From JBDZVM01 sp040255675 (GTDB lineage: Bacteria > Actinomycetota > Actinomycetes > Acidothermales > Acidothermaceae): a stretch of 64,000 nt of DNA. Shown here one piece after another: positions 25,096 to 34,187 of the stretch. The position numbers and the translations under genes were made by a program. A model generated the notes under the pieces. It did no database searches. It was not told the DNA's origin and saw only the letters and a list, made by a program, of their open reading frames with translations. The stretch covers positions 112,078-176,077 of the forward strand of contig JBDZVM010000004.1 in NCBI GenBank assembly GCA_040255675.1, written 5' to 3'. The stretch's first letter is position 1, and each line of letters opens with the position of its first letter.

Positions 25096-26259
25096 TCAGG
25101 AGGCGTTGATCCCGGCCGCCGTGCACTTGGCGACAAGGTCGCCGGTGCAGACGTCGCCGTACTTCACGGCACCGGTCTCGATCGGCCGGCCGACGTTAGC
25201 GATCGTGATCACCTCAGGCTTGAGAAGCACCGACGGGACGTCGCGGTTGCCCGTGCCGTCGTGCGTCTTCTGCGTCGCGTCGGCGGAGCCGTCCTTGCCC
25301 TGGATCAGGTCGATCGCGAGCTTGGCGGCGGCGTTGGCCTCGTTGGTGGCGTCCTTGTAGATCGTGCAGGTCTGGTCGCCACGCAGGATGCTCTGCAAGC
25401 CCGCGACGGTGGCGTCTTGACCGGTCACCGGAACCTTGCCGTTGAGGCCCTGGCCCTTGAGCACGGTGATAACCGACTGCGCCATGCCGTCGTTGGCGAC
25501 GAGCACGCCGTCGACCTTGTTGCCGTTCGCGGTGAGCAGCTGCTGGAAGATGGTGCCGGCCTTGGCGTTGTCCCAGTCGGGAACAGCCTTTTCGCCAACC
25601 GCCTTCAGCGTGCTGCCGTCGAGCACCGAGTGCGCGCCCTGGGCGAACAGCGTCGCGTTGTTGTCGGTGGGCGAGCCGTCGACGTAGATGATCTGGCCAC
25701 TCGGCTTGTTGAGCTTGTTCATCGCGTCGAGCAGGCACTGCCCCTGCAGCTTGCCCACCTCGACGTTGTCGTATGAGACGTAGAACTGCGCGCTGCCGCC
25801 GAGCACGAGACGGTCGTAGTCGATCGTCTTGATGCCGGCTTGCTGCGCCTGCTGTTCGACGGTGGCGGCCGACGGGCTGTCGAGCGCGACCAGGATCAAG
25901 ACCTTGACCTTCTCCTGGATCATGCCCTGCGCGATGCTCTGAAACTTGCTCTTGTCGCCGAGCGCGTTTTGAATGTCGGCCTTGATGCCGGCGTCCGAGA
26001 ACGCCTTGGTGAGCGCGGGCTTGTCAGCTGACTCCCACCGAGCCGACGACTGGGTGTCGGGCAAGATCACACCGACCTGGACGTCGCCACCGCCTCCGCC
26101 GCCGCTGCTGCTCGGGTTCTCGCTCGCGGAGGAGTTGTTGTTGCTGCTCGGGGTGGTCGACCCGTTGCCGCCCGTCCCCGAGTTGCTGCTGCTACACCCG
26201 GCGATGCCGAGCCCGGCGACGGCAGCCACTGCCGCGAGCCGAAGCGCAGTCTTCTTCAT
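25096..26259 (-). CDS. Sugar ABC transporter substrate-binding lipoprotein, xylose type
   Basis: Receptor of the sugar importer, 387 residues. The signal begins MKKTALR and ends in a lipobox at Cys22 (LGIAGC); a long Ser/Asn/Gly-rich linker follows. The periplasmic-binding-protein fold is evident from QVGVILPDTQSSARW, KTIDYDRLVLGGSAQFYVSYD and PVTGQDATVAGLQ. The DYDRL and YVSYDN segments resemble the D-xylose receptor XylF, so xylose is the best guess. The ATG with AAGGGGACC is preferred over codons 24 bases upstream. Confidence 0.9.
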   Translation of the reverse strand: MKKTALRLAAVAAVAGLGIAGCSSSNSGTGGNGSTTPSSNNNSSASENPSSSGGGGGGDVQVGVILPDTQSSARWESADKPALTKAFSDAGIKADIQNALGDKSKFQSIAQGMIQEKVKVLILVALDSPSAATVEQQAQQAGIKTIDYDRLVLGGSAQFYVSYDNVEVGKLQGQCLLDAMNKLNKPSGQIIYVDGSPTDNNATLFAQGAHSVLDGSTLKAVGEKAVPDWDNAKAGTIFQQLLTANGNKVDGVLVANDGMAQSVITVLKGQGLNGKVPVTGQDATVAGLQSILRGDQTCTIYKDATNEANAAAKLAIDLIQGKDGSADATQKTHDGTGNRDVPSVLLKPEVITIANVGRPIETGAVKYGDVCTGDLVAKCTAAGINAS

Positions 26260-26287
26260 GCATGGTCCCCTTATGTCAGTCACGGGC

Positions 26288-26335
26288 GCGAAGCTGGTGC
26301 TTCGCAGGACGGCCCGTTGTTGCGTCGCACAACAT
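26288..26335. promoter_or_regulatory. Two dyads upstream of the sugar receptor gene
   Basis: GCGAAGC/GCTTCGC (26288-26305, loop TGGT) and GTTGTTGCG-T-CGCACAAC (26316-26333, one bulged base) lie 29-76 bases before the receptor start. The second is operator-like and could be the site for the adjacent ROK regulator. This is inferred from position only. Confidence 0.4.
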
Positions 26336-26460
26336 ATGCGTCCGAAAGCGTGGCGCGTAAGGGGAACCCGAAAGACTAGAACCGTTCGGAATCTTTCCGT
26401 TATCTAGGCGTGATCTGATGGGCGCGGCTTCGCCGCGGCTTTGTTGTGCCGATTAACGTT

Positions 26461-27450
26461 TTAGGTTGCGCCGGAGGGGTTAAGCCCTTGCCGCGTGGAC
26501 GGTCGCCCGGTCGACAAGACGACAGCCGTGACCGCGGCAGAGATCAGTGCGGCGCCGAGCAAGTGCAGTTCGACCAGGCCGATCGGAAGCTTCGCGAAGT
26601 ACTGCACGAATCCGATCGCCGCTTGGATCAGCAGGGCGATCACCAGGGCGCCAGTGGTAGTTCGGACGACGCGGCTCGCCTCGCTCGCGCGAACCGCTAC
26701 CGCGAGCGCGACCGCCAACCCGACCAGCAGCATCACGAGATCCGCGTGCAACTGGGAGACCGACGCCGGCCTGATGTCGATGCGAGGCGCGCTCCGATCG
26801 CCCGCGTGTGGGCCGGCGCCGGTCACCACGGTGCCCACGGCGAACACCGCGAACGCTACGGCCCAGGTGAGCCACGCGAGCCTACGCAACAGCGGATGAA
26901 CCGGATGGGATTCGGCGTCCGCGCGGGCGCGCCACCACAGCACGGTGGCCGCGGAGACAAGAAACATCGACAAGACGAAGTGTGAGGCAACGACCCACGG
27001 GTTGAGGTCGGACAGCGTCGTGATGCCGCCCATGACGGCTTGCGCGGGAACGCCCAAGAACACGAGCCATGCCCACGTCGCGAGATCGGGCCGTCTTGGC
27101 CTGGCGCGGATCACCGCGACGAATGCTGCCAGCGCGGCGAAGAAGACCAGGATGATGAACACCCGGTTGCCGAACTCCACCCATTTGTGCCACGGCAGTT
27201 TGTCGGTCGGCACGAACGACGAAGCGTCACAGGTCGGCCACGACGGGCAGCCCAATCCGGAGCCGGTCAGCCGCACCAGGCCGCCGGTCGACACCACCGC
27301 GATGTTCGTGACGAGCGCCAGCAAGGTGGTGACCCGAAGCACACCAGCCGACGGCACCCACGAGCGCCAACTGGTGGGCCACCGGGTCGCGGAGGTCGCT
27401 GGGGTCGCGACAGCGGGGGTGGCGGTGCGAGGTTCGGATGGAGCGGTCAT
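26461..27450 (-). CDS. ctaA: Haem A synthase
   Basis: Membrane mono-oxygenase converting haem O to haem A for cytochrome aa3 (COX15/CtaA family). The 329-residue protein has about eight hydrophobic helices, the TGGLVRLTGSGLGCPSWPTC segment typical of the first periplasmic loop with its cysteine pair, and histidines in the helices (EFGNRVFI region, SHFVLS, QLHADLV, ELHLLGA). It partners functionally with ctaB. It is divergent from sufR. Confidence 0.93.
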   Translation of the reverse strand: MTAPSEPRTATPAVATPATSATRWPTSWRSWVPSAGVLRVTTLLALVTNIAVVSTGGLVRLTGSGLGCPSWPTCDASSFVPTDKLPWHKWVEFGNRVFIILVFFAALAAFVAVIRARPRRPDLATWAWLVFLGVPAQAVMGGITTLSDLNPWVVASHFVLSMFLVSAATVLWWRARADAESHPVHPLLRRLAWLTWAVAFAVFAVGTVVTGAGPHAGDRSAPRIDIRPASVSQLHADLVMLLVGLAVALAVAVRASEASRVVRTTTGALVIALLIQAAIGFVQYFAKLPIGLVELHLLGAALISAAVTAVVLSTGRPSTRQGLNPSGAT

Positions 27451-27558
27451 CGCACCTTGATGGTACGTAGCGCGAGGTCGTGCCCGCGCGCGCGTCTAGG
27501 CAAGCGGCGACGCGGGGAGGGCCCGGTCACCCGGATGCGTGCGCGAGCAGGAAATAGG

Positions 27559-27564
27559 TAACAT
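27559..27564 (+). promoter_or_regulatory. -10 element for a leaderless sufR transcript
   Basis: TAACAT fits TANNNT and ends exactly 7 bases before the GTG of sufR. In actinobacteria that spacing puts the transcription start on the start codon. The same geometry recurs at several genes in this window. Confidence 0.55.
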
Positions 27565-27571
27565 TGTCGTT

Positions 27572-28309
27572 GTGAAATCCGCAGGAGCGCTCGATCGTGC
27601 GTTCAAGCACGCTCACGACGCACCCGACGACGCGCGCACGCGCGACCGGGTCGCGCGTGCGCTGCAGGAACTCGGGCCGCAAAGCGCGGTTGCCTTGAGC
27701 GCGCGGTTCGGGCTGACTCCCGCCGCCGTCCGCCGCCATCTCGAGGCGCTGATCGCGGCTGGGCGAGTGTGCGAAGCGCCCGAACGCAAGGTGCGGGGCA
27801 AGCAGCGAGGGCGCGGTCGGCCGGCCAAACTGTTCGCTCTCACCGATTCGGGCCGGGAAGGTTTCCCGCATGCCTACGACGATCTCGCGGCTTCCGCGCT
27901 GACCTTCCTTCGCGACACCGGCGGTGAAGCCGCCGTCACCGAGTTCGCGCGTCGCAGGCTAGCGCCCGTCGAGGCGCGCTATCAGGCGATTCTCGCCGAC
28001 GCCCAGAGTGACGAGCGGCCGGCGAAGCTCGCGGCGGCGCTGTCGGCTGATGGTTACGCGGCGTCAGCCGAACAGGCAGGCAGCGGCGTGCAGGTATGCC
28101 AGCACCACTGCCCGGTTTCGCACGTCGCCGCCGACTTTCCAGAGTTGTGCGAGGCCGAGACCGAGGTGTTCGGGCGGCTGCTGGGTACGCACGTCCAAAG
28201 ACTCGCGACGATCGCGCACGGCGACGGCGTTTGCACGACCCATATTCCGCTGGGTATCCCGACGGAACCCCGCAAGGCACCATCGACGTCCCGGAAGGAC
28301 GACGCATGA
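27572..28309 (+). CDS. sufR: SufR-type iron-sulfur regulator of the suf operon
   Basis: Repressor that senses Fe-S status and heads the suf operon. The 245-residue protein has an N-terminal winged helix (PQSAVALSARFGLTPAAVRRHLE) and C-terminal cysteines at 176, 180, 193 and 221, which can hold a cluster. GTG at this position is chosen because a -10 hexamer ends 7 bases upstream and no ribosome site precedes it; a GTG 33 bases earlier would overlap the -10. Its stop overlaps the sufB start (ATGA). Autoregulation of the operon is known for the family and inferred here. Confidence 0.9.
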   Translation: MKSAGALDRAFKHAHDAPDDARTRDRVARALQELGPQSAVALSARFGLTPAAVRRHLEALIAAGRVCEAPERKVRGKQRGRGRPAKLFALTDSGREGFPHAYDDLAASALTFLRDTGGEAAVTEFARRRLAPVEARYQAILADAQSDERPAKLAAALSADGYAASAEQAGSGVQVCQHHCPVSHVAADFPELCEAETEVFGRLLGTHVQRLATIAHGDGVCTTHIPLGIPTEPRKAPSTSRKDDA

Positions 28310-29718
28310 CCACTATCGAGCGTCCAGAACTCGACCAGCTCGGCCGTTACAAGTTCGGCTGGGCCGACTCCGATATCGCGGGCGCGGCGGCGAAACGCGG
28401 TTTGTCAGAGGCCGTCGTCCGCGACATATCGGCCAAGAAGAACGAGCCGCAATGGATGCTCGAGCGGCGCCTCAAGGCGTTGCGCATTTTCGACAAAAAG
28501 CCGATGCCGCTCTGGGGTGCCGACCTGTCGGAGATCGACTTCGACAACATCAAGTACTTCGTTCGCTCGACAGAGAAGCAGGCGACGAGCTGGGACGAAC
28601 TGCCCGACGACATCAAGAACACCTACGACCGGCTCGGCATCCCCGAGGCCGAAAAGCAGGCAATGATCGCGGGCGTGGCGGCGCAGTACGAATCCGAGGT
28701 TGTCTACCACAAGATTCGTGAGGATTTGGGCGCCCAGGGCGTCATTTTCGTCGACACCGACACCGGGCTGCGCGAGTACGAACACCTGTTCAAGGAGTAC
28801 TTCGGAGCGGTAATTCCTGCCGGCGACAACAAGTTCGCCGCGTTGAACACCGCGACCTGGTCGGGCGGTTCCTTCATTTACGTTCCGCCGGGCGTGCACG
28901 TCGAAATCCCACTGCAGGCCTATTTCCGCATCAACACCGAGAACATGGGCCAGTTCGAGCGCACGCTGATTATCGTCGACGAAGGCGCGTACGTGCACTA
29001 TGTCGAGGGCTGCACGGCGCCCGTCTATTCGTCCGATTCCCTGCACAGCGCCGTCGTCGAAATCATCGTGAAGAAGAACGCGCGCTGCCGATACACCACC
29101 ATCCAGAACTGGTCGAACAACGTCTACAACCTGGTCACCAAGCGAGCCGTTGCCCACGAGGGCGCGACCATGGAGTGGATCGACGGCAACATCGGCTCGA
29201 AGGTCACCATGAAGTACCCCGCCGTGTGGTTGGTCGGCGAGCACGCCAAGGGCGAGACGCTGTCGGTCGCGTTCGCCGGCGAGGGCCAGCACCAAGATGC
29301 CGGCTCGAAGATGGTGCACGCCGCGCCCAACACGTCGTCCACCATCATTTCGAAATCGGTGGCCCGAAGCGGTGGCCGCTCGAGCTATCGCGGTCTCGTG
29401 CAAATCATGGAAGGCGCGCACGGTTCGAAGTCGACGGTGAAGTGCGACGCCCTGCTCGTCGACGCGATCAGCCGTTCCGACACGTACCCGTACGTCGACG
29501 TCCGAGAAGACGACGTCTCGATGGGGCACGAGGCAACCGTGTCGAAGGTGAGCGAAAGCCAGCTGTTCTACCTGATGAGCCGAGGTCTCACCGAAGACGA
29601 AGCGATGGCGATGATCGTGCGCGGTTTCGTCGAGCCGATCGCCCGTGAATTGCCGATGGAATACGCCCTCGAGCTGAACCGGCTGATCGAGTTGCAGATG
29701 GAAGGGGCCGTGGGCTGA
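28306..29718 (+). CDS. sufB: Fe-S cluster assembly protein SufB
   Basis: Core scaffold component of the SUF machinery, forming SufBCD. The 470-residue protein shows the strongly conserved SGGSFIYVPPGVHVEIPLQAYFRIN, EGCTAPVYSSDSLHSAVVEI and the C-terminal SRGLTEDEAMAMIVRGF segments. The ATG is coupled to the sufR stop by 4 overlapping bases, with GGAAGGACGAC upstream. The longer open frame to 28096 is antisense-like extension through sufR and is not used. Confidence 0.97.
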   Translation: MTTIERPELDQLGRYKFGWADSDIAGAAAKRGLSEAVVRDISAKKNEPQWMLERRLKALRIFDKKPMPLWGADLSEIDFDNIKYFVRSTEKQATSWDELPDDIKNTYDRLGIPEAEKQAMIAGVAAQYESEVVYHKIREDLGAQGVIFVDTDTGLREYEHLFKEYFGAVIPAGDNKFAALNTATWSGGSFIYVPPGVHVEIPLQAYFRINTENMGQFERTLIIVDEGAYVHYVEGCTAPVYSSDSLHSAVVEIIVKKNARCRYTTIQNWSNNVYNLVTKRAVAHEGATMEWIDGNIGSKVTMKYPAVWLVGEHAKGETLSVAFAGEGQHQDAGSKMVHAAPNTSSTIISKSVARSGGRSSYRGLVQIMEGAHGSKSTVKCDALLVDAISRSDTYPYVDVREDDVSMGHEATVSKVSESQLFYLMSRGLTEDEAMAMIVRGFVEPIARELPMEYALELNRLIELQMEGAVG

Positions 29719-29721
29719 CCC

Positions 29722-30942
29722 ATGACGCAGACCAGTTATCAGCCGAACGGGCTCGACTACGGCAGATCCGACCTCGGCGAGTTTCAACGCGCGGTCGCCG
29801 AAACGGGCGATCCCGAGCTGCCAGGCAAGGCTGGGCAAGCCAGGGAAGGCGGCCGGCACCTCGAGCGCACGTTCTCCACCGACCCGCAGGCTTTCCCTGA
29901 GCCGAACAGCCGACAAGAGCTCTGGCGCTTCGCCGCGCTGCCGCGCCTTCGCCCGCTGTTTTCCGGGCCGGACGCCGACGGCGAGGTCGCCTCGACGTGG
30001 TCGCCCGGCGCACCGATCGAGACGGTCTCGATCGACGACCCCCGGGTCGGCGCGGTGCACACGCCGTTCGATCGCGTCTCGGCGATCGCGCGCCAAAAGG
30101 CCGCCGGCGCGACGGTCGTCACCATCGACGGCGAGGTCAGTGAGCCGATCACCATCAGCTTGAAAGGCAACGGTGGCGTCGCGTACGGCCACACGGTGAT
30201 TGACGTGAAGCCGTTCGCCACCGGCACGGTCATACTCGACCACACCGGTAGCGCTACCTACGCGGCCAACGTGGAGATCAACGTCGGTGACGGCGCCGCG
30301 GTTACGGTGGTCACGGTCCAAGATTGGGACGACGACGCGATCCACGTCGCGTCGCACACCGCGCTCATCGGGCGCGATGCCAAGCTGCGCCACATCAACG
30401 TGAGCTTCGGCGGCAACGTCGTCCGCCTCACGCCGTTGGTGAAGTACACCAGCACCGGTGGCGACGCCGAGCTGCTCGGCCTGTATTTCGTCGATGCCGG
30501 CCAGCACGTCGACTCGCGGTTGATGATCGACCACTCGACGCCGTACTGCAAGAGCCGGGTCACCTACCGCGGCGCCCTGCAAGGTGACGGCGCGCGCTCG
30601 GTCTGGACCGGCGACGTCATCATCCGCCCGGAGGCCATCACCACCGATACCTACGAGGTCAACCGCAACCTGCTGCTGACCGAGGGCGCGCGAGCCGACT
30701 CCGTGCCGAACCTCGAGATCCTCACCGGCGAAGTCGTGAACGCCGGCCACGCGAGCGCCACCGGCCGGTTCGACGACGAGCAAGTGTTCTACATGCAGGC
30801 GCGAGGAATTCCTGAAGACCAGGCGCGCCGCCTGATCGTGCGCGGCTTTTTTGCCGACGTCATCGAGCGCATCCAGGTGCCCGAACTCGTCGAGCGGCTG
30901 CTGGCGACCGTCGACCGCGAACTCGAAGCAACGATGGCATGA
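29722..30942 (+). CDS. sufD: Fe-S cluster assembly protein SufD
   Basis: SufB paralogue and partner in the SufBCD complex, 406 residues. The beta-helix core and the family C terminus are seen (LLTEGARADSVPNLEILTGEV, GHASATGRFDDEQVFYMQARGI, then IVRGFF). The ATG is 3 bases after the sufB stop. The stop overlaps the next gene's ATG (ATGA). The N-terminal 80 residues are less conserved, as usual for SufD. Confidence 0.96.
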   Translation: MTQTSYQPNGLDYGRSDLGEFQRAVAETGDPELPGKAGQAREGGRHLERTFSTDPQAFPEPNSRQELWRFAALPRLRPLFSGPDADGEVASTWSPGAPIETVSIDDPRVGAVHTPFDRVSAIARQKAAGATVVTIDGEVSEPITISLKGNGGVAYGHTVIDVKPFATGTVILDHTGSATYAANVEINVGDGAAVTVVTVQDWDDDAIHVASHTALIGRDAKLRHINVSFGGNVVRLTPLVKYTSTGGDAELLGLYFVDAGQHVDSRLMIDHSTPYCKSRVTYRGALQGDGARSVWTGDVIIRPEAITTDTYEVNRNLLLTEGARADSVPNLEILTGEVVNAGHASATGRFDDEQVFYMQARGIPEDQARRLIVRGFFADVIERIQVPELVERLLATVDRELEATMA

Positions 30943-31295
30943 CCGGATTCGTCAAGGTGTGCGAGCGCGCCGACCTGCCCGCGCAGGGCGCGACCCGTCG
31001 GGTCGACGTCGACGGCGTGCCGGTGGCGTTGGTGGCCGCCGAGGGGGAGCTGTTCGCCATCGACGACACGTGCTCCCACGACGAAGTCTCGTTGGCGGAC
31101 GGCGAAGTCGAGGGCCTCACGGTCGAATGCTGGCTGCACGGCTCGCGTTTCGACGTCCGCACCGGGGAAGCTTTGTGCCTGCCGGCCAAGAAATCGGTGC
31201 CGGTTTACGACGTCAAAATCGAAGGTGACGGCGTGTACGTGAGCGTGTCGCCGATCGCCGTCCCATCTATCCAACAGGAGTCGAACGCCCGATGA
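30939..31295 (+). CDS. Rieske-type ferredoxin within the suf operon
   Basis: Small [2Fe-2S] protein, 118 residues. The Rieske ligands are Cys45 and His47 (CSH) and Cys64 and His67 (CWLH), with correct spacing. Databases often name such proteins as dioxygenase ferredoxin subunits, but the location between sufD and sufC, with 4-base overlaps on both sides, points to a role in Fe-S assembly or electron supply. This arrangement is common in actinobacteria. The exact partner is unknown. Confidence 0.93.
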   Translation: MTGFVKVCERADLPAQGATRRVDVDGVPVALVAAEGELFAIDDTCSHDEVSLADGEVEGLTVECWLHGSRFDVRTGEALCLPAKKSVPVYDVKIEGDGVYVSVSPIAVPSIQQESNAR

Positions 31296-32059
31296 GCGCG
31301 CTGGAAATCAAGGACCTGCACGTCGTGGTCAACGCCGCGGAAGGCGAGGAGCCGCGCGAGATCCTCCGTGGCGTCGACCTCACCGTGAAGGCGGGCGAGA
31401 CCCACGCCATCATGGGGCCGAACGGCTCCGGGAAGTCGACCCTCGCGTACTCCATCGCGGGTCACCCGAAGTACACCGTCACCGGCGGCTCCGTCACCCT
31501 CGACGGCCAAGACGTGCTGTCGATGAAGGTCGACGAGCGGGCGCGGGCCGGTCTTTTCCTCGCGATGCAATATCCCGTCGAGGTGCCGGGCGTCTCCGTC
31601 TCCAACTTTCTGCGGACGGCGGCCACCGCGATCCGTGGTGAATCGCCCAAGGTTCGCACCTGGGTGAAGGAAGTCAACACCGCGATGAAGCAGTTGCAGA
31701 TCGACCCCGCGTTCGCCGAGCGCAGCCTGAACGAAGGTTTTTCCGGCGGAGAGAAGAAGCGGCACGAAATCCTGCAACTCGAACTGCTGAACCCCAAGGT
31801 GGCGGTGCTCGACGAAACCGACTCCGGGCTCGACGTCGACGCCCTGCGCATCGTTTCTGAGGGCGTGAACAGGTTTCGCGCCCAACAAGACCGCGCGGTG
31901 CTTTTGATTACGCACTACACGCGCATCTTGCGCTACATCAAGCCCGACTTCGTACACGTGTTCGTCGAGGGCCGCATCGTCGAAGAAGGCGGTGCCGAAC
32001 TGGCCGACCGCCTCGAGGAAGAGGGTTACGAGCGCTACGTCAAGGCGGCGAGTGTATGA
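31292..32059 (+). CDS. sufC: Fe-S cluster assembly ATPase SufC
   Basis: ABC-type ATPase of the SufBCD complex, 255 residues. Walker A is GPNGSGKST, the signature FSGGEKKR and Walker B VAVLDETDSGLD. SufC has the aberrant DETDSGLD rather than the transporter DEP, which separates it from transport ATPases. It overlaps the Rieske gene and the sufS gene by 4 bases each, giving a fully coupled block. Confidence 0.97.
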   Translation: MSALEIKDLHVVVNAAEGEEPREILRGVDLTVKAGETHAIMGPNGSGKSTLAYSIAGHPKYTVTGGSVTLDGQDVLSMKVDERARAGLFLAMQYPVEVPGVSVSNFLRTAATAIRGESPKVRTWVKEVNTAMKQLQIDPAFAERSLNEGFSGGEKKRHEILQLELLNPKVAVLDETDSGLDVDALRIVSEGVNRFRAQQDRAVLLITHYTRILRYIKPDFVHVFVEGRIVEEGGAELADRLEEEGYERYVKAASV

Positions 32060-33321
32060 GCGAAGTCGAGACACGCGACGTCGTGGGCGTTCTCGACGTC
32101 GATGCTGTGCGCAAGGATTTTCCGATCCTGCGGCGTACGGTTCGAGGCGATAAACCGCTCGTCTACCTCGACAGCGCGAACACGTCGCAAAAACCCCAGG
32201 TGGTGCTCGACGTCCTGGCCGAGTTTTACGAGCGGCACAACGCGAACATTCACCGGGCGACCCACGCGCTCGGCGAAGAAGCGACCGAGGCTTACGAAGA
32301 CGCGCGGGCGAAAGTCGCTTCCTTCATCGGGGCGGCAACCGCCGACGAAGTGGTGTTCACGAAGAACTCGTCGGAGGCTCTGAACCTCGTCGCGGGCGTG
32401 CTTTCGTGGGGTGTCCGCGGCTTGCGGCCCGGCGACGAAGTCGTCATCACCGAGATGGAACACCACTCCAACATCGTGCCGTGGCAGATCGCGTGCGAGC
32501 GCACTGGCGCGACGTTGCGCTGGTTTGGCGTCACCGACGACGGCCGCCTCGATTTGTCAGACATCGACGACGTCATCAACGAGCGCACCAAAGTCGTCGC
32601 TTTGGCGCATGTCTCGAACGTGCTCGGTACGGTGAATCCGATCGCGCGCATCGCCGCCCGGGCCCACGCGGTCGGCGCGCTCGTCGTGGTCGACGGTTCA
32701 CAAGCCGCGCCGCATATGCCGGTCGATGTCGTTGAGCTCGGCGCCGACTTTTACGCGTTCACCGGACACAAGATGTGCGGCCCCACCGGAATCGGCGTGT
32801 TGTGGGGGCGGCTTTCCTTACTCGAGGAGTTGCCGCCTTTCCTCGGCGGCGGCGAAATGATCGAAGTCGTCACGATGGAGAAATCCACCTACGCGGCGGT
32901 GCCACACAAATACGAGGCAGGCACGCCGCCGATCGCGCAGGCGGTCGCGCTGGGCACAGCCGTCGACTACCTCTCCGCAATCGGTATGGCGTCCGTCGCG
33001 GCTCATGAGCACGTCATCACCGCGTACGCGCTCGAGCGGCTGGCCGCGCTGCCCGCCGTCCGCATTCTCGGGCCTGCCGAGGCGGTCGACCGTGGCGGCG
33101 CGATTTCCTTCGCCCTCGACGGAGTGCATCCGCACGACGTCGCGCAGGTGCTCGATTCCGCGGGCGTCGCGGTGCGCGCCGGGCATCACTGCGGGCGGCC
33201 GATTCACCAGCGATTCGGAATCAGCGCGTCGACGAGGGCGTCGTCGTACCTTTACACGACAACCAGTGAAATCGACGCGATGATCGACGCACTCGAACAA
33301 GCGAAGAGGTTCTTCGGCTGA
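32056..33321 (+). CDS. sufS: Cysteine desulfurase SufS
   Basis: PLP enzyme that abstracts sulfur from cysteine for cluster assembly, 421 residues. Lys239 in TGHKMCGPTG binds PLP and Cys379 in RAGHHCGRP is the persulfide-carrying residue. EMEHHSNIVPWQ and DGSQAAPHMPVDV are standard family motifs. The start overlaps sufC and the stop abuts the sufU ATG. Sulfur transfer to SufU is expected from the pairing of the two genes. Confidence 0.97.
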   Translation: MSEVETRDVVGVLDVDAVRKDFPILRRTVRGDKPLVYLDSANTSQKPQVVLDVLAEFYERHNANIHRATHALGEEATEAYEDARAKVASFIGAATADEVVFTKNSSEALNLVAGVLSWGVRGLRPGDEVVITEMEHHSNIVPWQIACERTGATLRWFGVTDDGRLDLSDIDDVINERTKVVALAHVSNVLGTVNPIARIAARAHAVGALVVVDGSQAAPHMPVDVVELGADFYAFTGHKMCGPTGIGVLWGRLSLLEELPPFLGGGEMIEVVTMEKSTYAAVPHKYEAGTPPIAQAVALGTAVDYLSAIGMASVAAHEHVITAYALERLAALPAVRILGPAEAVDRGGAISFALDGVHPHDVAQVLDSAGVAVRAGHHCGRPIHQRFGISASTRASSYLYTTTSEIDAMIDALEQAKRFFG

Positions 33322-33785
33322 TGCAACCCGACTCGATGTATCAGGAGATTATCCTCGATCACTACCGAAACCCGCATCACAAGGGGCTTCGCGAGCCGTA
33401 CGACGCCGAAGTCCACCACGTCAACCCCACGTGCGGCGACGAGATCACGCTGCGGGTCAAGCTCGACGGCCAGAAGGTGTCGGACGTCAGCTACGACAGC
33501 GCCGGCTGCTCGATCTCGCAGGCGAGCGCGTCGGTACTCACCGATTTGGTGATCGGCCGCTCGGTGGCAGACGGCATGGCGGCGCACAAAGAATTCCTCA
33601 CGCTCATGCAGAGCAAAGGCACCGGCAATCCTGATGAAGACGTACTCGAAGACGCGGTGGCGTTCGCGGGCGTCTCGAAGTACCCGGCCCGGGTGAAGTG
33701 CGCGCTACTCTCGTGGATGGCGTGGAAAGACGCCACCGCGCAGGCACTGGGTACGACACCTTCGCCTGACGACGACCCAGTCTGA
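33321..33785 (+). CDS. sufU: Sulfur acceptor SufU
   Basis: Zinc-dependent sulfur-transfer protein that accepts persulfide from SufS, 154 residues. The three zinc/sulfur cysteines are in NPTCGDE, AGCSISQAS and RVKCALLSW, the family pattern. The ATG overlaps the sufS stop by one base. SufU is the typical partner in Gram-positive SUF systems lacking SufE. Confidence 0.96.
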   Translation: MQPDSMYQEIILDHYRNPHHKGLREPYDAEVHHVNPTCGDEITLRVKLDGQKVSDVSYDSAGCSISQASASVLTDLVIGRSVADGMAAHKEFLTLMQSKGTGNPDEDVLEDAVAFAGVSKYPARVKCALLSWMAWKDATAQALGTTPSPDDDPV

Positions 33786-33807
33786 AACTGACGGAAGGCA
33801 ATTGACG

Positions 33808-34119
33808 ATGACCGCCACTGTTGAAGACGTCAAAGAAGCCCTCTACGACGTCGTCGACCCTGAGCTCGGCATCAACGTCGTCGATCTCGGGCTCATTTAC
33901 AACCTGGTGCTCGACGACGACGGCGTTGCCGTCATCGACATGACCCTCACGTCGGCCGGGTGTCCGTTGCAAGACGTCATCGAAGACCAGATTCGTAGCG
34001 CCACCGACGGCCTGGTCGACGACTTTCGCATCAACTGGATCTGGATGCCGCCGTGGGGCCCGGAGAAGATTACGGACGACGGCCGCGAGCAATTGCGCGC
34101 CCTCGGCTTCAACGTATAG
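33808..34119 (+). CDS. sufT: SufT-type metal-sulfur assembly factor
   Basis: DUF59/MIP18-family protein, 103 residues, that helps Fe-S maturation. The family signature is VVDPELGINVVDLGLIYN followed by TLTSAGCPLQD, with one conserved cysteine, and the C-terminal WMPPWGPEKITDDGREQL. The ATG follows GGAAGGCA; a TTG 6 bases earlier is less likely. It is the last suf gene, 22 bases after sufU. Confidence 0.93.
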   Translation: MTATVEDVKEALYDVVDPELGINVVDLGLIYNLVLDDDGVAVIDMTLTSAGCPLQDVIEDQIRSATDGLVDDFRINWIWMPPWGPEKITDDGREQLRALGFNV

Positions 34120-34132
34120 ACCCGTGCTCGTT

Positions 34133-34150
34133 GATCACGTTTACGTGATC
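34133..34150 (+). promoter_or_regulatory. Palindrome with a second partner arm downstream
   Basis: GATCACGT (34133-34140) pairs with ACGTGATC at 34143-34150, or equally with a second ACGTGATC at 34205-34212, the two sharing an 11-bp direct repeat TTTACGTGATC. The first pairing could end the suf transcript; the alternative would enclose the uORF and hairpin before the ABC-F gene. Confidence 0.55.
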
Positions 34151-34151
34151 C

Positions 34152-34184
34152 ATGAGGCCCTTGCGTGCTCTCTGCACGCATTAA
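34152..34184 (+). CDS. 10-codon upstream ORF in the ABC-F leader
   Basis: ATG to TAA encodes MRPLRALCTH in the leader of the ABC-F gene, ending 53 bases before its GTG. The ORF runs through a hairpin (34162-34180). No strong ribosome site is visible. Short leader peptides over hairpins are a known feature of inducible antibiotic-resistance ABC-F and erm genes; whether this one is translated is not known. Confidence 0.4.
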   Translation: MRPLRALCTH

Positions 34185-34187
34185 GGG
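34158..34187 (+). promoter_or_regulatory. Hairpin overlapping the ABC-F uORF
   Basis: TGCGTGC and GCACGCA form a 7-bp stem with loop TCTCT (34162-34180), extendable by CCC/GGG with a small bulge. The 3' AAGGG can instead pair with CCCTT at about 34198-34203. Competing structures of this sort are what an attenuator needs. Confidence 0.5.
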
